A DNA stretch of 64,000 nt. Origin: JANMEX01 sp041751995. Lineage in GTDB: Bacteria; Pseudomonadota; Alphaproteobacteria; Rhizobiales; Rhizobiaceae. The notes under the pieces were generated by a model. The model was not told the origin of the DNA and made no database searches. It saw only the letters and a list, made by a program, of their open reading frames with translations. Below, one piece after another: positions 1 through 8,285 of this stretch. The translations under genes and the position numbers were made by a program. The DNA lies in contig JBGSHY010000039.1 in NCBI GenBank assembly GCA_041751995.1, forward strand, positions 1-64,000. The letters are read 5' to 3'. Each line of letters starts with the position of its first letter. Position 1 is the stretch's first letter.

Positions 1-469
1 CGACGCGTTGCTGCTCGCCGCCGGAGAGTTCTGACGGGCGGTGTTCGGCGCGGTCGCCGATCTTCATGTAATCGAGCAGTTGGCGGGCCCGCACGGCGGA
101 CTCGGCCTTCGACATGCCACGCAGCATCTGCGGGATCATCAGGTTTTCGAGCGCCGTGAATTCGGGCAGCAGATGGTGGAACTGGTAGACGAAGCCGATT
201 TCAGCGCGGCGCATGGCAGTTCGCGTTTCATCGCTGAGGCCGCTCGAGGCGCGGCCGTTGACGGTGACTTCACCGGCGTCCGGATGTTCGAGCAGGCCCG
301 CGGTGTGCAGCAGCGTTGACTTGCCGGTTCCGGAGGGCGCGACCAGCGCGACCATCTCGCCCTTGCGCAATTCAAAATCGGCATCGTTGAGGATGACCAG
401 TTCGCGGTCGCCCTGCACATATTTTCGGGTGACGCCGGTCAGCGTCAGCACGGGTTCGCCTGCCATCAT
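1..469 (-). CDS. lolD: Lipoprotein-releasing ABC transporter ATP-binding protein LolD (3' part outside window)
   Basis: ATPase of the Lol system, which powers release of outer-membrane lipoproteins from the inner membrane to the periplasmic carrier LolA. Seen: Walker A APSGTGKST near residue 43 and the ABC signature LSGGEQQRV at the window edge; Walker B and the H-loop lie outside. The start is ATGATG at 469, whose first codon overlaps the TGA stop of the permease gene by 4 bases, indicating translational coupling. Walker A has APSGTGKS where most relatives have GPSG; this is a mild variation that leaves the GKS core intact. The window supplies about 156 residues. Confidence 0.9.
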   Translation of the reverse strand, partial: MMAGEPVLTLTGVTRKYVQGDRELVILNDADFELRKGEMVALVAPSGTGKSTLLHTAGLLEHPDAGEVTVNGRASSGLSDETRTAMRRAEIGFVYQFHHLLPEFTALENLMIPQMLRGMSKAESAVRARQLLDYMKIGDRAEHRPSELSGGEQQRV

Positions 470-1767
470 TCGTACCTCAGCGCTTCGACCGGGTCGAGCC
501 TGGCGGCGCGCCATGCCGGGAACAGGGTGGCGACAAAGGACAGGAACAGCGCCATCAAGATGACCATGACCGTTTCGCGCGGGTCCATGATAGCGGGCAG
601 CTGCGACAGGAAATAGAGTTCCGGATTGAACAGCGTCGTGCCAGAGAGCCAGGAGAAAAACTGGCGGATGCTTTCAACATTGAGGCAGATGAGAACACCG
701 AGCGCGACGCCCGCAATCGTGCCGGATACGCCGATGGCCGCGCCGGTCATCAGGAAGATGCGCAGAATCATGCCGCGCGTCGCGCCCATGGTGCGCAGAA
801 TGGCGATGTCGCTGCCCTTGTCCTTCACCAGCATGATGAGGCCGGAAATGATGTTGAGCGCCGCGACCAGCACAATCAGCGTCAGGATCATGAACATGAC
901 GTTGCGCTCGACCTGCAGCGCGGAAAAGAAGGTGGCGTTGCGCTGGCGCCAATCGGTCAGGAGCATCTGCCGGTCGGCAATCGCCTCGACAGGAACGCGC
1001 AGGTCCTCGACCTTGTCGGGATCATCGGTGATGATCTCGATCGACTGGACCTTGCCTTCGGAATTGAAATAGGCCTGCGCCTCGGTCAGCGGCATGAAGA
1101 CAATCGAGCTATCATATTCGGACATGCCGATCTCGAAAATCGCCAGCACCGGATAGGCTTTGACGCGCGGGGTCACCCCCATCGGCGTGATGTCGCCGTC
1201 CGGCGAAATCAGCGTGAGATTGTCGCCAAGGGCGAGGCCGAGGTTTTCGGCCATGCGCGAGCCGATGGCGACGCCTTCCTCCTTGCCGAATTGCTCCAGG
1301 CTTCCCTGCTTGATCTTCTGCGACACGAGCTCGATCTTGGCCATGTCTTCAGGCTGCACGCCGCGCACCAGCGCGCCGGTGCCCGCGCCAATCCGGCCCG
1401 AAGCCAGCGTCTGGCCCTCAACCACCGGCAGCGCATATTTGACGCCGACAATGCCTTCGAAGCGCTTGGCCAAATCCACATAGTCATCAAGCGGGCGGTC
1501 CATAGGCTGGACAATGAGGTGGCCATTGATGCCCAGAATGCTCTTGAGCAGTTCGGCGCGGAACCCGTTCATTACCGCCATGACGACGATGAGGGTGGCG
1601 ACGCCCAGGAGAATGCCGAGAAACGAGAAACCGGCAATGACCGAAATGAAGGCTTCCTTGCGGCGCGAGCGCAGGTAGCGCCAAGCCATCATCCGCTCGA
1701 ACGCCGAGAATGGCCCAGCGGCGGGGAAGTCTTTCGGATCCGTCGCTTGCGTGATCTCGCTCATCAA
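466..1767 (-). CDS. lolC: Lipoprotein-releasing ABC transporter permease (LolC/LolE family)
   Basis: Inner-membrane permease partner of LolD. The 433-aa protein has the family layout: one N-terminal membrane segment (about residues 42-65), a large periplasmic domain, then three C-terminal membrane segments, ending in ARLDPVEALRYE, the typical LolC/E/MacB-type tail. Alphaproteobacteria usually carry a single permease combining LolC and LolE features, so the C versus E name is a convention here. It overlaps lolD by 4 bases downstream and proS by 4 bases upstream, so proS-lolC-lolD reads as one transcript. Confidence 0.9.
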   Translation of the reverse strand: MMSEITQATDPKDFPAAGPFSAFERMMAWRYLRSRRKEAFISVIAGFSFLGILLGVATLIVVMAVMNGFRAELLKSILGINGHLIVQPMDRPLDDYVDLAKRFEGIVGVKYALPVVEGQTLASGRIGAGTGALVRGVQPEDMAKIELVSQKIKQGSLEQFGKEEGVAIGSRMAENLGLALGDNLTLISPDGDITPMGVTPRVKAYPVLAIFEIGMSEYDSSIVFMPLTEAQAYFNSEGKVQSIEIITDDPDKVEDLRVPVEAIADRQMLLTDWRQRNATFFSALQVERNVMFMILTLIVLVAALNIISGLIMLVKDKGSDIAILRTMGATRGMILRIFLMTGAAIGVSGTIAGVALGVLICLNVESIRQFFSWLSGTTLFNPELYFLSQLPAIMDPRETVMVILMALFLSFVATLFPAWRAARLDPVEALRYE

Positions 1768-3089
1768 ATTCCTGTAAAGCGGTTGATCGCCGCATCAATG
1801 GTCATGGTTTCGCGCACGCCGGTCTTGCGGTTTTTCACCTCGACTTCGCCATTGGCGACGCCGCGCGGACCGGCAACGATCTGCCACGGCAGGCCGATCA
1901 GGTCGGCCGTTGCAAATTTGGCGCCCGCCCCCGCATTGGTGTCATCGAGCAGAACTTCCTTGCCCGCACTGGTCAGCGCGCCGTAGATCTTCTCGGCGGC
2001 GGCATCACAAGCGGCATCGCCCGGCTTCATGTTGATCAGCCCGGCGTCAAACGGCGCAACCGATTCCGGCCAGATGATGCCGGCGTCGTCGTGGCTCGCT
2101 TCAATGATCGCCGCGACGACACGCGACGGGCCGATGCCGTAGGAGCCCATCGAAACCAGATGCTCTTTGCCGTCCGGCCCCTGCACTTTTGCACCCATCG
2201 GTTCTGAATATTTGGTGCCGAAGTGGAAGATGTGGCCGACTTCAATGCCACGCGCGGCGACCTGACTGTCTGCGGCAATGGCGCCCCAGGCTTTCTCGTC
2301 GTGCATTTCGTCGGTGGCGGCGTAGGGAGTGGTCCAGGCGGTGACAATGTCGGCGATGGCCTTGTCATCGCGGAAATTGACGTCCGCGCCCGGCACTTTC
2401 AGCGACAAATAGTCCTTGTGGCAGAACACCTGGCTTTCGCCTGTGTCAGCGAGAATGATGAACTCATGGCTAAGATCGCCGCCGATCGGGCCGGTGTCGG
2501 CGCGCATCGGGATCGCCTTCATGCCCATCCGCTCGTAGGTGCGCAAGTAAGCGACGAACATGCGGTTGTAGGCTGCCTTGGCGGCCTCGTAATTCATGTC
2601 GAACGAATAAGCGTCCTTCATCAGGAATTCGCGCGAGCGCATGACGCCGAAGCGCGGGCGCACCTCGTCACGGAACTTCCACTGGATGTGATAGAGGTTC
2701 AGCGGCAGATCCTTGTAGGATTTGACGTAGGAGCGGAAAATGTCGGTGACCATTTCCTCGTTGGTCGGGCCATACAGAAACTCGCGCTCCTGCCGGTCCT
2801 TGATGCGCAGCATTTCCTTGCCATAGGCATCGTAGCGTCCGCTTTCGCGCCAAAGGTCCGCCGACTGGATGGTCGGCATCAAAATTTCCACCGCACCGGA
2901 GCGGTCCTGCTCCTCGCGGATGATTTTGTTGACCTTGTTCAAAACCCGAAGGCCGATCGGCAGCCAGGAGTATGACCCTGCCGCCTGCTGGCGGATCATC
3001 CCGGCGCGCAGCATCAGCCGGTGCGACACGATCTCCGCTTCCTTGGGGTTTTCCTTGATGATGGGGAGGAAGTAGCGGGAAAGGCGCAT
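1764..3089 (-). CDS. proS: Proline--tRNA ligase, short alphaproteobacterial type
   Basis: Charges tRNA-Pro with proline in the cytoplasm (class II synthetase). At 441 aa it matches the short bacterial form that lacks the large editing insertion of the E. coli enzyme (572 aa). Class II features are visible: motif 2 around KFRDEVRPRFGVMRSREF, motif 3 around GSYGIGPSR, and a C-terminal anticodon-binding domain. I chose MRLSRYFLP at 3089, the conserved family start; an ATG 11 codons upstream (3122) has no better ribosome site. The stop overlaps the downstream lol permease start by 4 bases. Confidence 0.93.
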   Translation of the reverse strand: MRLSRYFLPIIKENPKEAEIVSHRLMLRAGMIRQQAAGSYSWLPIGLRVLNKVNKIIREEQDRSGAVEILMPTIQSADLWRESGRYDAYGKEMLRIKDRQEREFLYGPTNEEMVTDIFRSYVKSYKDLPLNLYHIQWKFRDEVRPRFGVMRSREFLMKDAYSFDMNYEAAKAAYNRMFVAYLRTYERMGMKAIPMRADTGPIGGDLSHEFIILADTGESQVFCHKDYLSLKVPGADVNFRDDKAIADIVTAWTTPYAATDEMHDEKAWGAIAADSQVAARGIEVGHIFHFGTKYSEPMGAKVQGPDGKEHLVSMGSYGIGPSRVVAAIIEASHDDAGIIWPESVAPFDAGLINMKPGDAACDAAAEKIYGALTSAGKEVLLDDTNAGAGAKFATADLIGLPWQIVAGPRGVANGEVEVKNRKTGVRETMTIDAAINRFTGI

Positions 3090-3223
3090 GAAATTCACCG
3101 GTTGGGGCGCCACGAATCCCATGGGAATCGGGCGAAACTGCGATTGTTACGCCGCTACATAGACGGTTGGCGGGAAAAGGGGAACAGGGGCGGTAAAAGT
3201 GCCGCTCCTGGCCGTTGGCGTCA

Positions 3224-3511
3224 TTACTTTGCCAGTGGCGGCTTCATGAAGTCCGGCAGGTAGTGCACCAGATCGTCAAAGCGCAGGCCCTTGGTGACGG
3301 CGAACCAGTAGAAGGCGGCGAAGACCAGCGTGGCGATGATTGTGGTGACGCCTGCCACCAGCGCGATGCGCGGCTTGGCCGGGGCGCTGGCGTGAGTGCC
3401 GGGCACGACCTCGCCCGCTTCCGCCTGCGTCTTCAGCCCAAGCGGCAGCACGGCGAAGAGCGTAATCCACCAGATGATGAAATAGACGGCGGCAGCGGAA
3501 ATCGGGTTCAT
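3224..3511 (-). CDS. DUF1467 family membrane protein
   Basis: Small 95-aa inner-membrane protein with two hydrophobic helices (about residues 5-27 and 49-72) and the conserved early stretch YFIIWWITLFAVLPLG typical of DUF1467, a family of unknown function found next to proS in alphaproteobacteria. It lies 134 bases upstream of proS on the same strand and is probably the first gene of that transcript. No catalytic residues are apparent. Confidence 0.8.
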   Translation of the reverse strand: MNPISAAAVYFIIWWITLFAVLPLGLKTQAEAGEVVPGTHASAPAKPRIALVAGVTTIIATLVFAAFYWFAVTKGLRFDDLVHYLPDFMKPPLAK

Positions 3512-3613
3512 GCGGGCTTATCCTCTGAGGTGGAGATAGCGCAGACCGTGGCGGAATGGAATGCGGCGATTGGGCCCGGTGGGCACCAGAATAGAATCCC
3601 GGCGGTTGCGCGC

Positions 3614-3666
3614 CGACTTCTCCCCGCTTCTCCTGCGGGGAGAAGTCGCCGACAGGCGGATGAGGG
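3614..3666. repeat. RIME-like intergenic palindrome, copy A
   Basis: Perfect 14-base stem (3614-3627 with 3635-3648) around a 7-base loop, followed by a conserved tail that reads CCCCTCATCCGCCTGTCGGC on the minus strand. The architecture, a CCCCTCATC-GCCTG-CGGC arm plus a CTTCTCCCC hairpin, resembles the Rhizobium-specific intergenic mosaic elements. The family name is inferred from memory of that motif, not from a search. Confidence 0.65.
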
Positions 3667-3798
3667 GAACGCCGCGGCGCGGATCTTGACGATTATCAAC
3701 ATGCAATGGCCAACCGCGGTCGTCATCAGAAATAAGCTATGCCCTTGAAAAAGCGAGAATATTATCCGCGCAAATCACTCATAGCGTGCAGATCAAGC

Positions 3799-3854
3799 CC
3801 CCTCATCTGCCTGCCGGCATCTTCTCCCCATGAAAGACATAGGGAGAAGATGGC
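3799..3854. repeat. RIME-like intergenic palindrome, copy B (inverted relative to A)
   Basis: Begins with CCCCTCATCTGCCTGCCGGC, matching the arm of copy A on the opposite strand except for a few substitutions. An 11-base stem follows (3818-3828 with 3842-3852) whose loop differs from copy A. The pair flanks about 130 bases and ends 20 bases short of the epimerase stop, so it may also help terminate that transcript. Confidence 0.65.
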
Positions 3855-3873
3855 TAATCTCCGAGACTCGAGC

Positions 3874-4278
3874 CTAAACCTGTTCCAGCTCAGTCAACGT
3901 CCCGAAGAAATCCTTCGGATGCAAAAACAGCACCGGCTTGCCGTGCGCGCCGATTTTCGGATTGCCGTCGCCCAGAACCCTTGCCCCGGCAGCTTTCAGA
4001 TGGTCGCGGGCGGCGATGATGTCTTCGACTTCGTAGCAGACATGATGCATGCCGCCGGACGGGTTCTTTTCGAGGAAAGCCGTGATCGGCGAACCTTCGC
4101 CGAGCGGCTCGAGCAGTTCGATCTTGGTGTTGCCGACGTCGATGAAGACGACGGTGACGCCATGCTCGGGCAGCGCCTGCGGCGCGCTGATTTTAGCGCC
4201 GAGGCTGGTCCGGTAGGTGGCAACGGCCTTGGCCATGTCTGGCACAGCCAAGGCAACGTGGTTGAGGCGTCCGAGCAT
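3874..4278 (-). CDS. mce: Methylmalonyl-CoA epimerase (VOC fold)
   Basis: Interconverts (2R)- and (2S)-methylmalonyl-CoA in propionyl-CoA catabolism. The 134-aa protein is one glyoxalase/VOC unit with LNHVALAVPDM at the N-terminus, KIELLEPLGEGSPI in the middle and GGMHHVCYEV, which carries the metal-binding histidines of the family. The start at 4278 is set by AAGGAAC 6 bases upstream and by the conserved MLGRLNHVA beginning; the open frame runs further upstream without homology. It lies downstream of the RNase J gene on the same strand. Confidence 0.88.
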   Translation of the reverse strand: MLGRLNHVALAVPDMAKAVATYRTSLGAKISAPQALPEHGVTVVFIDVGNTKIELLEPLGEGSPITAFLEKNPSGGMHHVCYEVEDIIAARDHLKAAGARVLGDGNPKIGAHGKPVLFLHPKDFFGTLTELEQV

Positions 4279-4364
4279 GGGCTGTTCCTTCCGCAGACAG
4301 TCTGTCGCGCCACTACAGCAAAGCGGGCGCGCGGCAGCAATTAGCCAAAAGTCTTCGCTGTCTC

Positions 4365-6041
4365 TCAGATCTGGTTGAGGAACACCGTGACGACCGGCTT
4401 CTTGCCCCACAATTCGTCACAGGTCGAGCGGACGGCGCGGCGGACGGCTTCGCGGACCATGTCGAGGTCCTTGCGGCGGCCGCGCGGGATGGAATCGATG
4501 GCCGACAGCGCGGCGTCGAACAGCTTGTCGTCGATCTCCTCGCCTTCCTTGTCGAACTGCGGCAGGCCGATCGATTCAAGCTCGGACTCGCCGGTGATCT
4601 CGTATTTCGAATCCAGCAGCACGGCGATGGCGACGTGGCCGGCGAAGGAGAGTTTGCGGCGCTCGCTGATGCCGACTTCGTCAAAGTCGCCGATCAGCTT
4701 GCCATCCTTGTAGATGCGGCCGAACGGGGCTTCATCGATCACTTCCGCAGGACCGGGGGCCAGGCGCAGCACATCGCCGTTGCGTACCTGTGCGACTTCC
4801 GGAATGCCTTCCATCCGTCCAAGCGCGCCCTGCGCCACCAGATGCGCCGCCTCGCCATGCACCGGCACGAGAATGCGCGGACGGGTCCAGGCATACATGC
4901 GCTTCAATTCGTTGCGGCGAGGGTGGCCGGAGACATGGACCAGCTGCATGTCGTCGGTGATGATTTCAATACCGCGGTCGATCAGCTTGTTCTTGATGTC
5001 GATGATCGGGCGCTCGTTGCCCGGAATGGTGCGGGACGAGAAGACGACCGTATCGCCCGCCGTCAGCGCCACGCCGCGCATTTCGTCATTGGCGATCTTG
5101 GCCAGCGCCGCGCGGCTTTCGCCCTGCGAACCGGTCAGGATGATGACAAGGTTCTTGCGCGGGATCGAGGCGAAATCTTCTTCCGAGACGAACTCCGGAA
5201 TGCCGTCGAGCAGGCCGACGCCGGTGGCGACTTCGACCATCCGTTTCATCGAACGGCCAAGCAGCATGACCGAACGGCCCGCATCGCGCGCGGCGATTGC
5301 GATGGATTTGATGCGGCCGACATTCGACGAGAAGGAAGTGATGGCGACGCGGCCTGAGGCGTTTTCAATCAGCGCGGTCAGGTTCTTGCCGACGTCCTGT
5401 TCGGACGGGGAATCGCCCTCGCGGTTGGCGTTGGTCGAGTCGCACATCAGCGCGATGACGCCCTTGTCGCCAAGTTCGCGGAAGCGGGCTTCGTTGGTGA
5501 GCGGGCCCATCGACGGGGCCGGATCAATCTTCCAGTCGCCGGTGTGGATGATGGTGCCGAGCGGCGTGGTCAGCGCCAGCGACACCGGCTCAGGAATCGA
5601 ATGGGTGACGGCGATGGCCTCGACCGAGAATTTGCCAACCTGGAAGGTCTCGCCCGGACGATAAAGCGTCACCGGCATTTCCTTGCCGTTCCCGTCGGAC
5701 TTGTGTTTGGCTTCCAGCAGCCCGGCAGTGAACTGGGTGACGTAAAGCGGGCACTTGATGCGCGGCCAGATGTCCATCACGGCGCCATAATGGTCCTCAT
5801 GGGCGTGGGTGATGATCATGCCCTTCACCGCGGCGCGGTTGGCCTCGATGAAGCGGATGTCCGGCAGCACAAGGTCGACGCCCGGAAGGTCCGGGCCCGG
5901 GAAGGTCACGCCGCAGTCGACGATGATCCATTCGCGGTTGTTTGCCGGGCCGTAGCCATACATGGCCAAATTCATGCCGATTTCGCCAACCCCGCCCAGG
6001 GGAAGGAAAACCAGCTCATTGTTGTCTTTCTTGTCGGTCAA
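4365..6041 (-). CDS. rnj: Ribonuclease J
   Basis: Metallo-beta-lactamase/beta-CASP ribonuclease with endo- and 5'-3' exonuclease activity in family members, acting in rRNA maturation and mRNA decay. Seen in the 558-aa protein: LPLGGVGEIGMN at the N-terminus, the zinc motif THAHEDHYGA (H79-H84), HTGDWKID, the DSTNA motif typical of RNase J, and VSGHPRRNELKRM in the beta-CASP C-terminal part. The start overlaps the birA stop by 4 bases, so birA-rnj are translationally coupled, an order common in Hyphomicrobiales downstream of nuoN. Confidence 0.92.
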   Translation of the reverse strand: MTDKKDNNELVFLPLGGVGEIGMNLAMYGYGPANNREWIIVDCGVTFPGPDLPGVDLVLPDIRFIEANRAAVKGMIITHAHEDHYGAVMDIWPRIKCPLYVTQFTAGLLEAKHKSDGNGKEMPVTLYRPGETFQVGKFSVEAIAVTHSIPEPVSLALTTPLGTIIHTGDWKIDPAPSMGPLTNEARFRELGDKGVIALMCDSTNANREGDSPSEQDVGKNLTALIENASGRVAITSFSSNVGRIKSIAIAARDAGRSVMLLGRSMKRMVEVATGVGLLDGIPEFVSEEDFASIPRKNLVIILTGSQGESRAALAKIANDEMRGVALTAGDTVVFSSRTIPGNERPIIDIKNKLIDRGIEIITDDMQLVHVSGHPRRNELKRMYAWTRPRILVPVHGEAAHLVAQGALGRMEGIPEVAQVRNGDVLRLAPGPAEVIDEAPFGRIYKDGKLIGDFDEVGISERRKLSFAGHVAIAVLLDSKYEITGESELESIGLPQFDKEGEEIDDKLFDAALSAIDSIPRGRRKDLDMVREAVRRAVRSTCDELWGKKPVVTVFLNQI

Positions 6042-6814
6042 TTCGACGCTCCAAAGGATTGCGGGAAAAACACGTCTCCCGCTGAAATTTTCTGTATCGT
6101 GCCGTCTCTATGGCGGAGTAACAGGCATCCGTCCATGTCAATGTCCTCGAATATGCCCTCGACGGACGATCCGGCAAGGTTCACCTGAACCTTCTCGCCC
6201 TTGCCCTTGGCGTGGCTTAGCCATTCATGGCGGATGGCGGCAAAGCCGCGGCCATGATCCCAGGCTTTCAGCACGGCCTCAAACGAATCGGCAAGCCGGG
6301 CGAACATATCCTGCGCTGTTGCCTTGACGCCAAGCTCCGTCAGGTCCGCAGCGGTGTAAAGCGCGGGCTCCGGATGATGGGCGATGTTGACGCCAAAGCC
6401 GCAGGCGACGGCAATAGCGCCGCTTTTCAGCCTGTCGCTTTCGAGCAGGATTCCGGAGATTTTCGCGCCATTGGCAAGAAGATCGTTCGGCCATTTGAGG
6501 CGAAGTTGATGGCGCTCCATTCCGGGCAGACCCGCCAGCGCGGCATGCAAGGCAACAGCGGCCACAAACGGCAGGGTGCCGATGCGCTCGATGGGCGCGG
6601 CATCGACCAACAAGGCGGTTGCGTAGAGATTACCGGGTTCGGAAACCCACACCCGACCCTGACGTCCCCGGCCAGAAACCTGCCTGCCTGCAGTCAGCCA
6701 CAGCTTTCCGGCATCGCCCTCGCGCGCTTCGGCCAATACATCGGCGTTGGTCGAGCCTGTTTCGTCAAGATGGCGGTGCCGCCATCCGTGCGGAAGATTG
6801 GTGTCCGGGTTCAA
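6038..6814 (-). CDS. birA: Biotin--[acetyl-CoA-carboxylase] ligase
   Basis: Attaches biotin to the carrier protein of acetyl-CoA carboxylase and other carboxylases. The 258-aa protein has the catalytic core: ETGSTNADV, GRQVSGRGRQGRVW (the biotin and AMP loop, GRGRxGR) and LRLKWPNDLL with KISGILLES. There is no N-terminal helix-turn-helix, so this is the monofunctional type without repressor activity. It starts 5 bases after nuoN and is probably read from the nuo transcript. Confidence 0.92.
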   Translation of the reverse strand: MNPDTNLPHGWRHRHLDETGSTNADVLAEAREGDAGKLWLTAGRQVSGRGRQGRVWVSEPGNLYATALLVDAAPIERIGTLPFVAAVALHAALAGLPGMERHQLRLKWPNDLLANGAKISGILLESDRLKSGAIAVACGFGVNIAHHPEPALYTAADLTELGVKATAQDMFARLADSFEAVLKAWDHGRGFAAIRHEWLSHAKGKGEKVQVNLAGSSVEGIFEDIDMDGCLLLRHRDGTIQKISAGDVFFPQSFGASN

Positions 6815-6819
6815 CGCAA

Positions 6820-8253
6820 TCAGAAGAAGGTCTTCGCCGCCGCCGCAGCCATGGCTTCGACCGGACCGCCGACGATGACGTAGAACAGCACAAAGGCGCC
6901 GGAGATGCCGAGCACGGCGGTGAGCACCGGCGATGCGCCGACGAAGCCTTCTGCCGGTTCATCGAACCACACGATCTTGATGATGCGCAGATAGTAGAAC
7001 GCGCCGACGACCGAGGCGAGAACGCCGATCACCGAGAGGGCCAGAAGATTGGCCTGCATTGCGGCGAGGAAGACGTACCATTTGGCGAAGAAGCCGGCGA
7101 GCGGCGGAATGCCGGCCAGCGAGAACATCAGGACGGTGAGGATCAATGCCCGGAAAGGGTTGGTCTTCGACAGACCCGCCAGATCGGCGATCTGCTCGAC
7201 CTGATTGTCCTTGGTCCGCATCGACAGGATGAAAGCAAAAGTGCCCAGCGTCATGACCAGATAGATGATCATGTAGGTGGCGACGCCCTGCACGCCCGCC
7301 TGCGAACCCGCTGCAAGGCCGACAAGCGCGAAGCCGACATGGCCGATGGAGGAATAGGCCATCAGGCGTTTGATGTTGCTCTGGCCGATGGCGGCGAATG
7401 CACCGAGGACCATCGAGGCGATCGAGATGAAGACGATGACCTGCTGCCAATCGGCTGTCACAGGCTTGAAGCCTTCCATCACAACGCGCACCAGCATCGC
7501 CATCGCCGCCATTTTTGGCGCAGAGGCGAAGAAGGCGGTGACCGGGGTTGGCGCGCCTTCGTAGACATCGGGCGTCCACATGTGGAACGGCACCGCAGAA
7601 ATCTTGAAAGCGAGACCGGCGAGGATGAACACCAGACCGAACAGCAATCCGACTTGACGCTCGCCGCCGGAAAGCGCCTGCGCAATGGCGTCGAAGCCGA
7701 TCTGGCCGGTGAAGCCGTAAACCAGCGAAATGCCATAGAGCAACATGCCGGAGGACAGCGCGCCAAGGACGAAATATTTGAGGCCGGCTTCGGTGGACTT
7801 CAGATTGTCGCGGTTGATGGCGGCGACGACATAGAGAGCCAGCGACTGGAGCTCGAGGCCCAGGTAGAGCGCCAGCATGTTGTTGGCCGAGACCATCAGC
7901 ATCATGCCGAGCGTGGCAAGCAGCACGAGAATCGGGAATTCAAACTGGTCGAACTTTTCGCGCTTGGCGAAATCCACCGACATGGCGAGCGAAACCAGCG
8001 CGCCGACGATGGTGAGCAGCTTCATGAATTTGGCAAAGGCGTCGTTGACATAGCCGCCGCCGAACACATTGCCTTCGCCGGACTGCCAAACCAGAAGACC
8101 GGCAACGGCAAGCACGGCGACAGACAGCCAAGTGACCAGCGCACTGGCCTTGGGGCCGCCATAGACGCCGACCATCAGCAGCACCAGTGCGCTGATGGCG
8201 ACGAGCAGTTCCGGTGTCGCCAGTGTAAGGGCGGAGATCAGTTCGGCCGGCAT
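6820..8253 (-). CDS. nuoN: NADH-quinone oxidoreductase subunit N
   Basis: Antiporter-like membrane subunit of complex I, about 14 hydrophobic helices over 477 aa, contributing to proton translocation. Recognised from the proton-conducting subunit signature (KISAVPFHMWTPDVYEGAPTPVTAF, with the conserved lysine) and MAYSSIGHVGF. It is the last nuo gene, 32 bases after nuoM, and runs into birA with only a 5-base gap. Confidence 0.95.
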   Translation of the reverse strand: MPAELISALTLATPELLVAISALVLLMVGVYGGPKASALVTWLSVAVLAVAGLLVWQSGEGNVFGGGYVNDAFAKFMKLLTIVGALVSLAMSVDFAKREKFDQFEFPILVLLATLGMMLMVSANNMLALYLGLELQSLALYVVAAINRDNLKSTEAGLKYFVLGALSSGMLLYGISLVYGFTGQIGFDAIAQALSGGERQVGLLFGLVFILAGLAFKISAVPFHMWTPDVYEGAPTPVTAFFASAPKMAAMAMLVRVVMEGFKPVTADWQQVIVFISIASMVLGAFAAIGQSNIKRLMAYSSIGHVGFALVGLAAGSQAGVQGVATYMIIYLVMTLGTFAFILSMRTKDNQVEQIADLAGLSKTNPFRALILTVLMFSLAGIPPLAGFFAKWYVFLAAMQANLLALSVIGVLASVVGAFYYLRIIKIVWFDEPAEGFVGASPVLTAVLGISGAFVLFYVIVGGPVEAMAAAAAKTFF

Positions 8254-8285
8254 TTCTGTCGCCTTTCCTTAATCGTTCGTCAGGC

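Larger units (their letters stand above)
3512..3873. other. Intergenic region with two inverted palindromic repeats
   Basis: This 362-base stretch carries no convincing gene. It holds two copies, in opposite orientation, of a rhizobial-type intergenic palindrome (annotated separately at 3614 and 3799). Reading frames crossing it are caused by the palindromes. Confidence 0.7.

Noticed and set aside
3215..3748. 177-residue plus-strand frame across DUF1467 and the repeat
   Set aside because: Opposite to a recognised gene and crossing a palindromic repeat; no domain.
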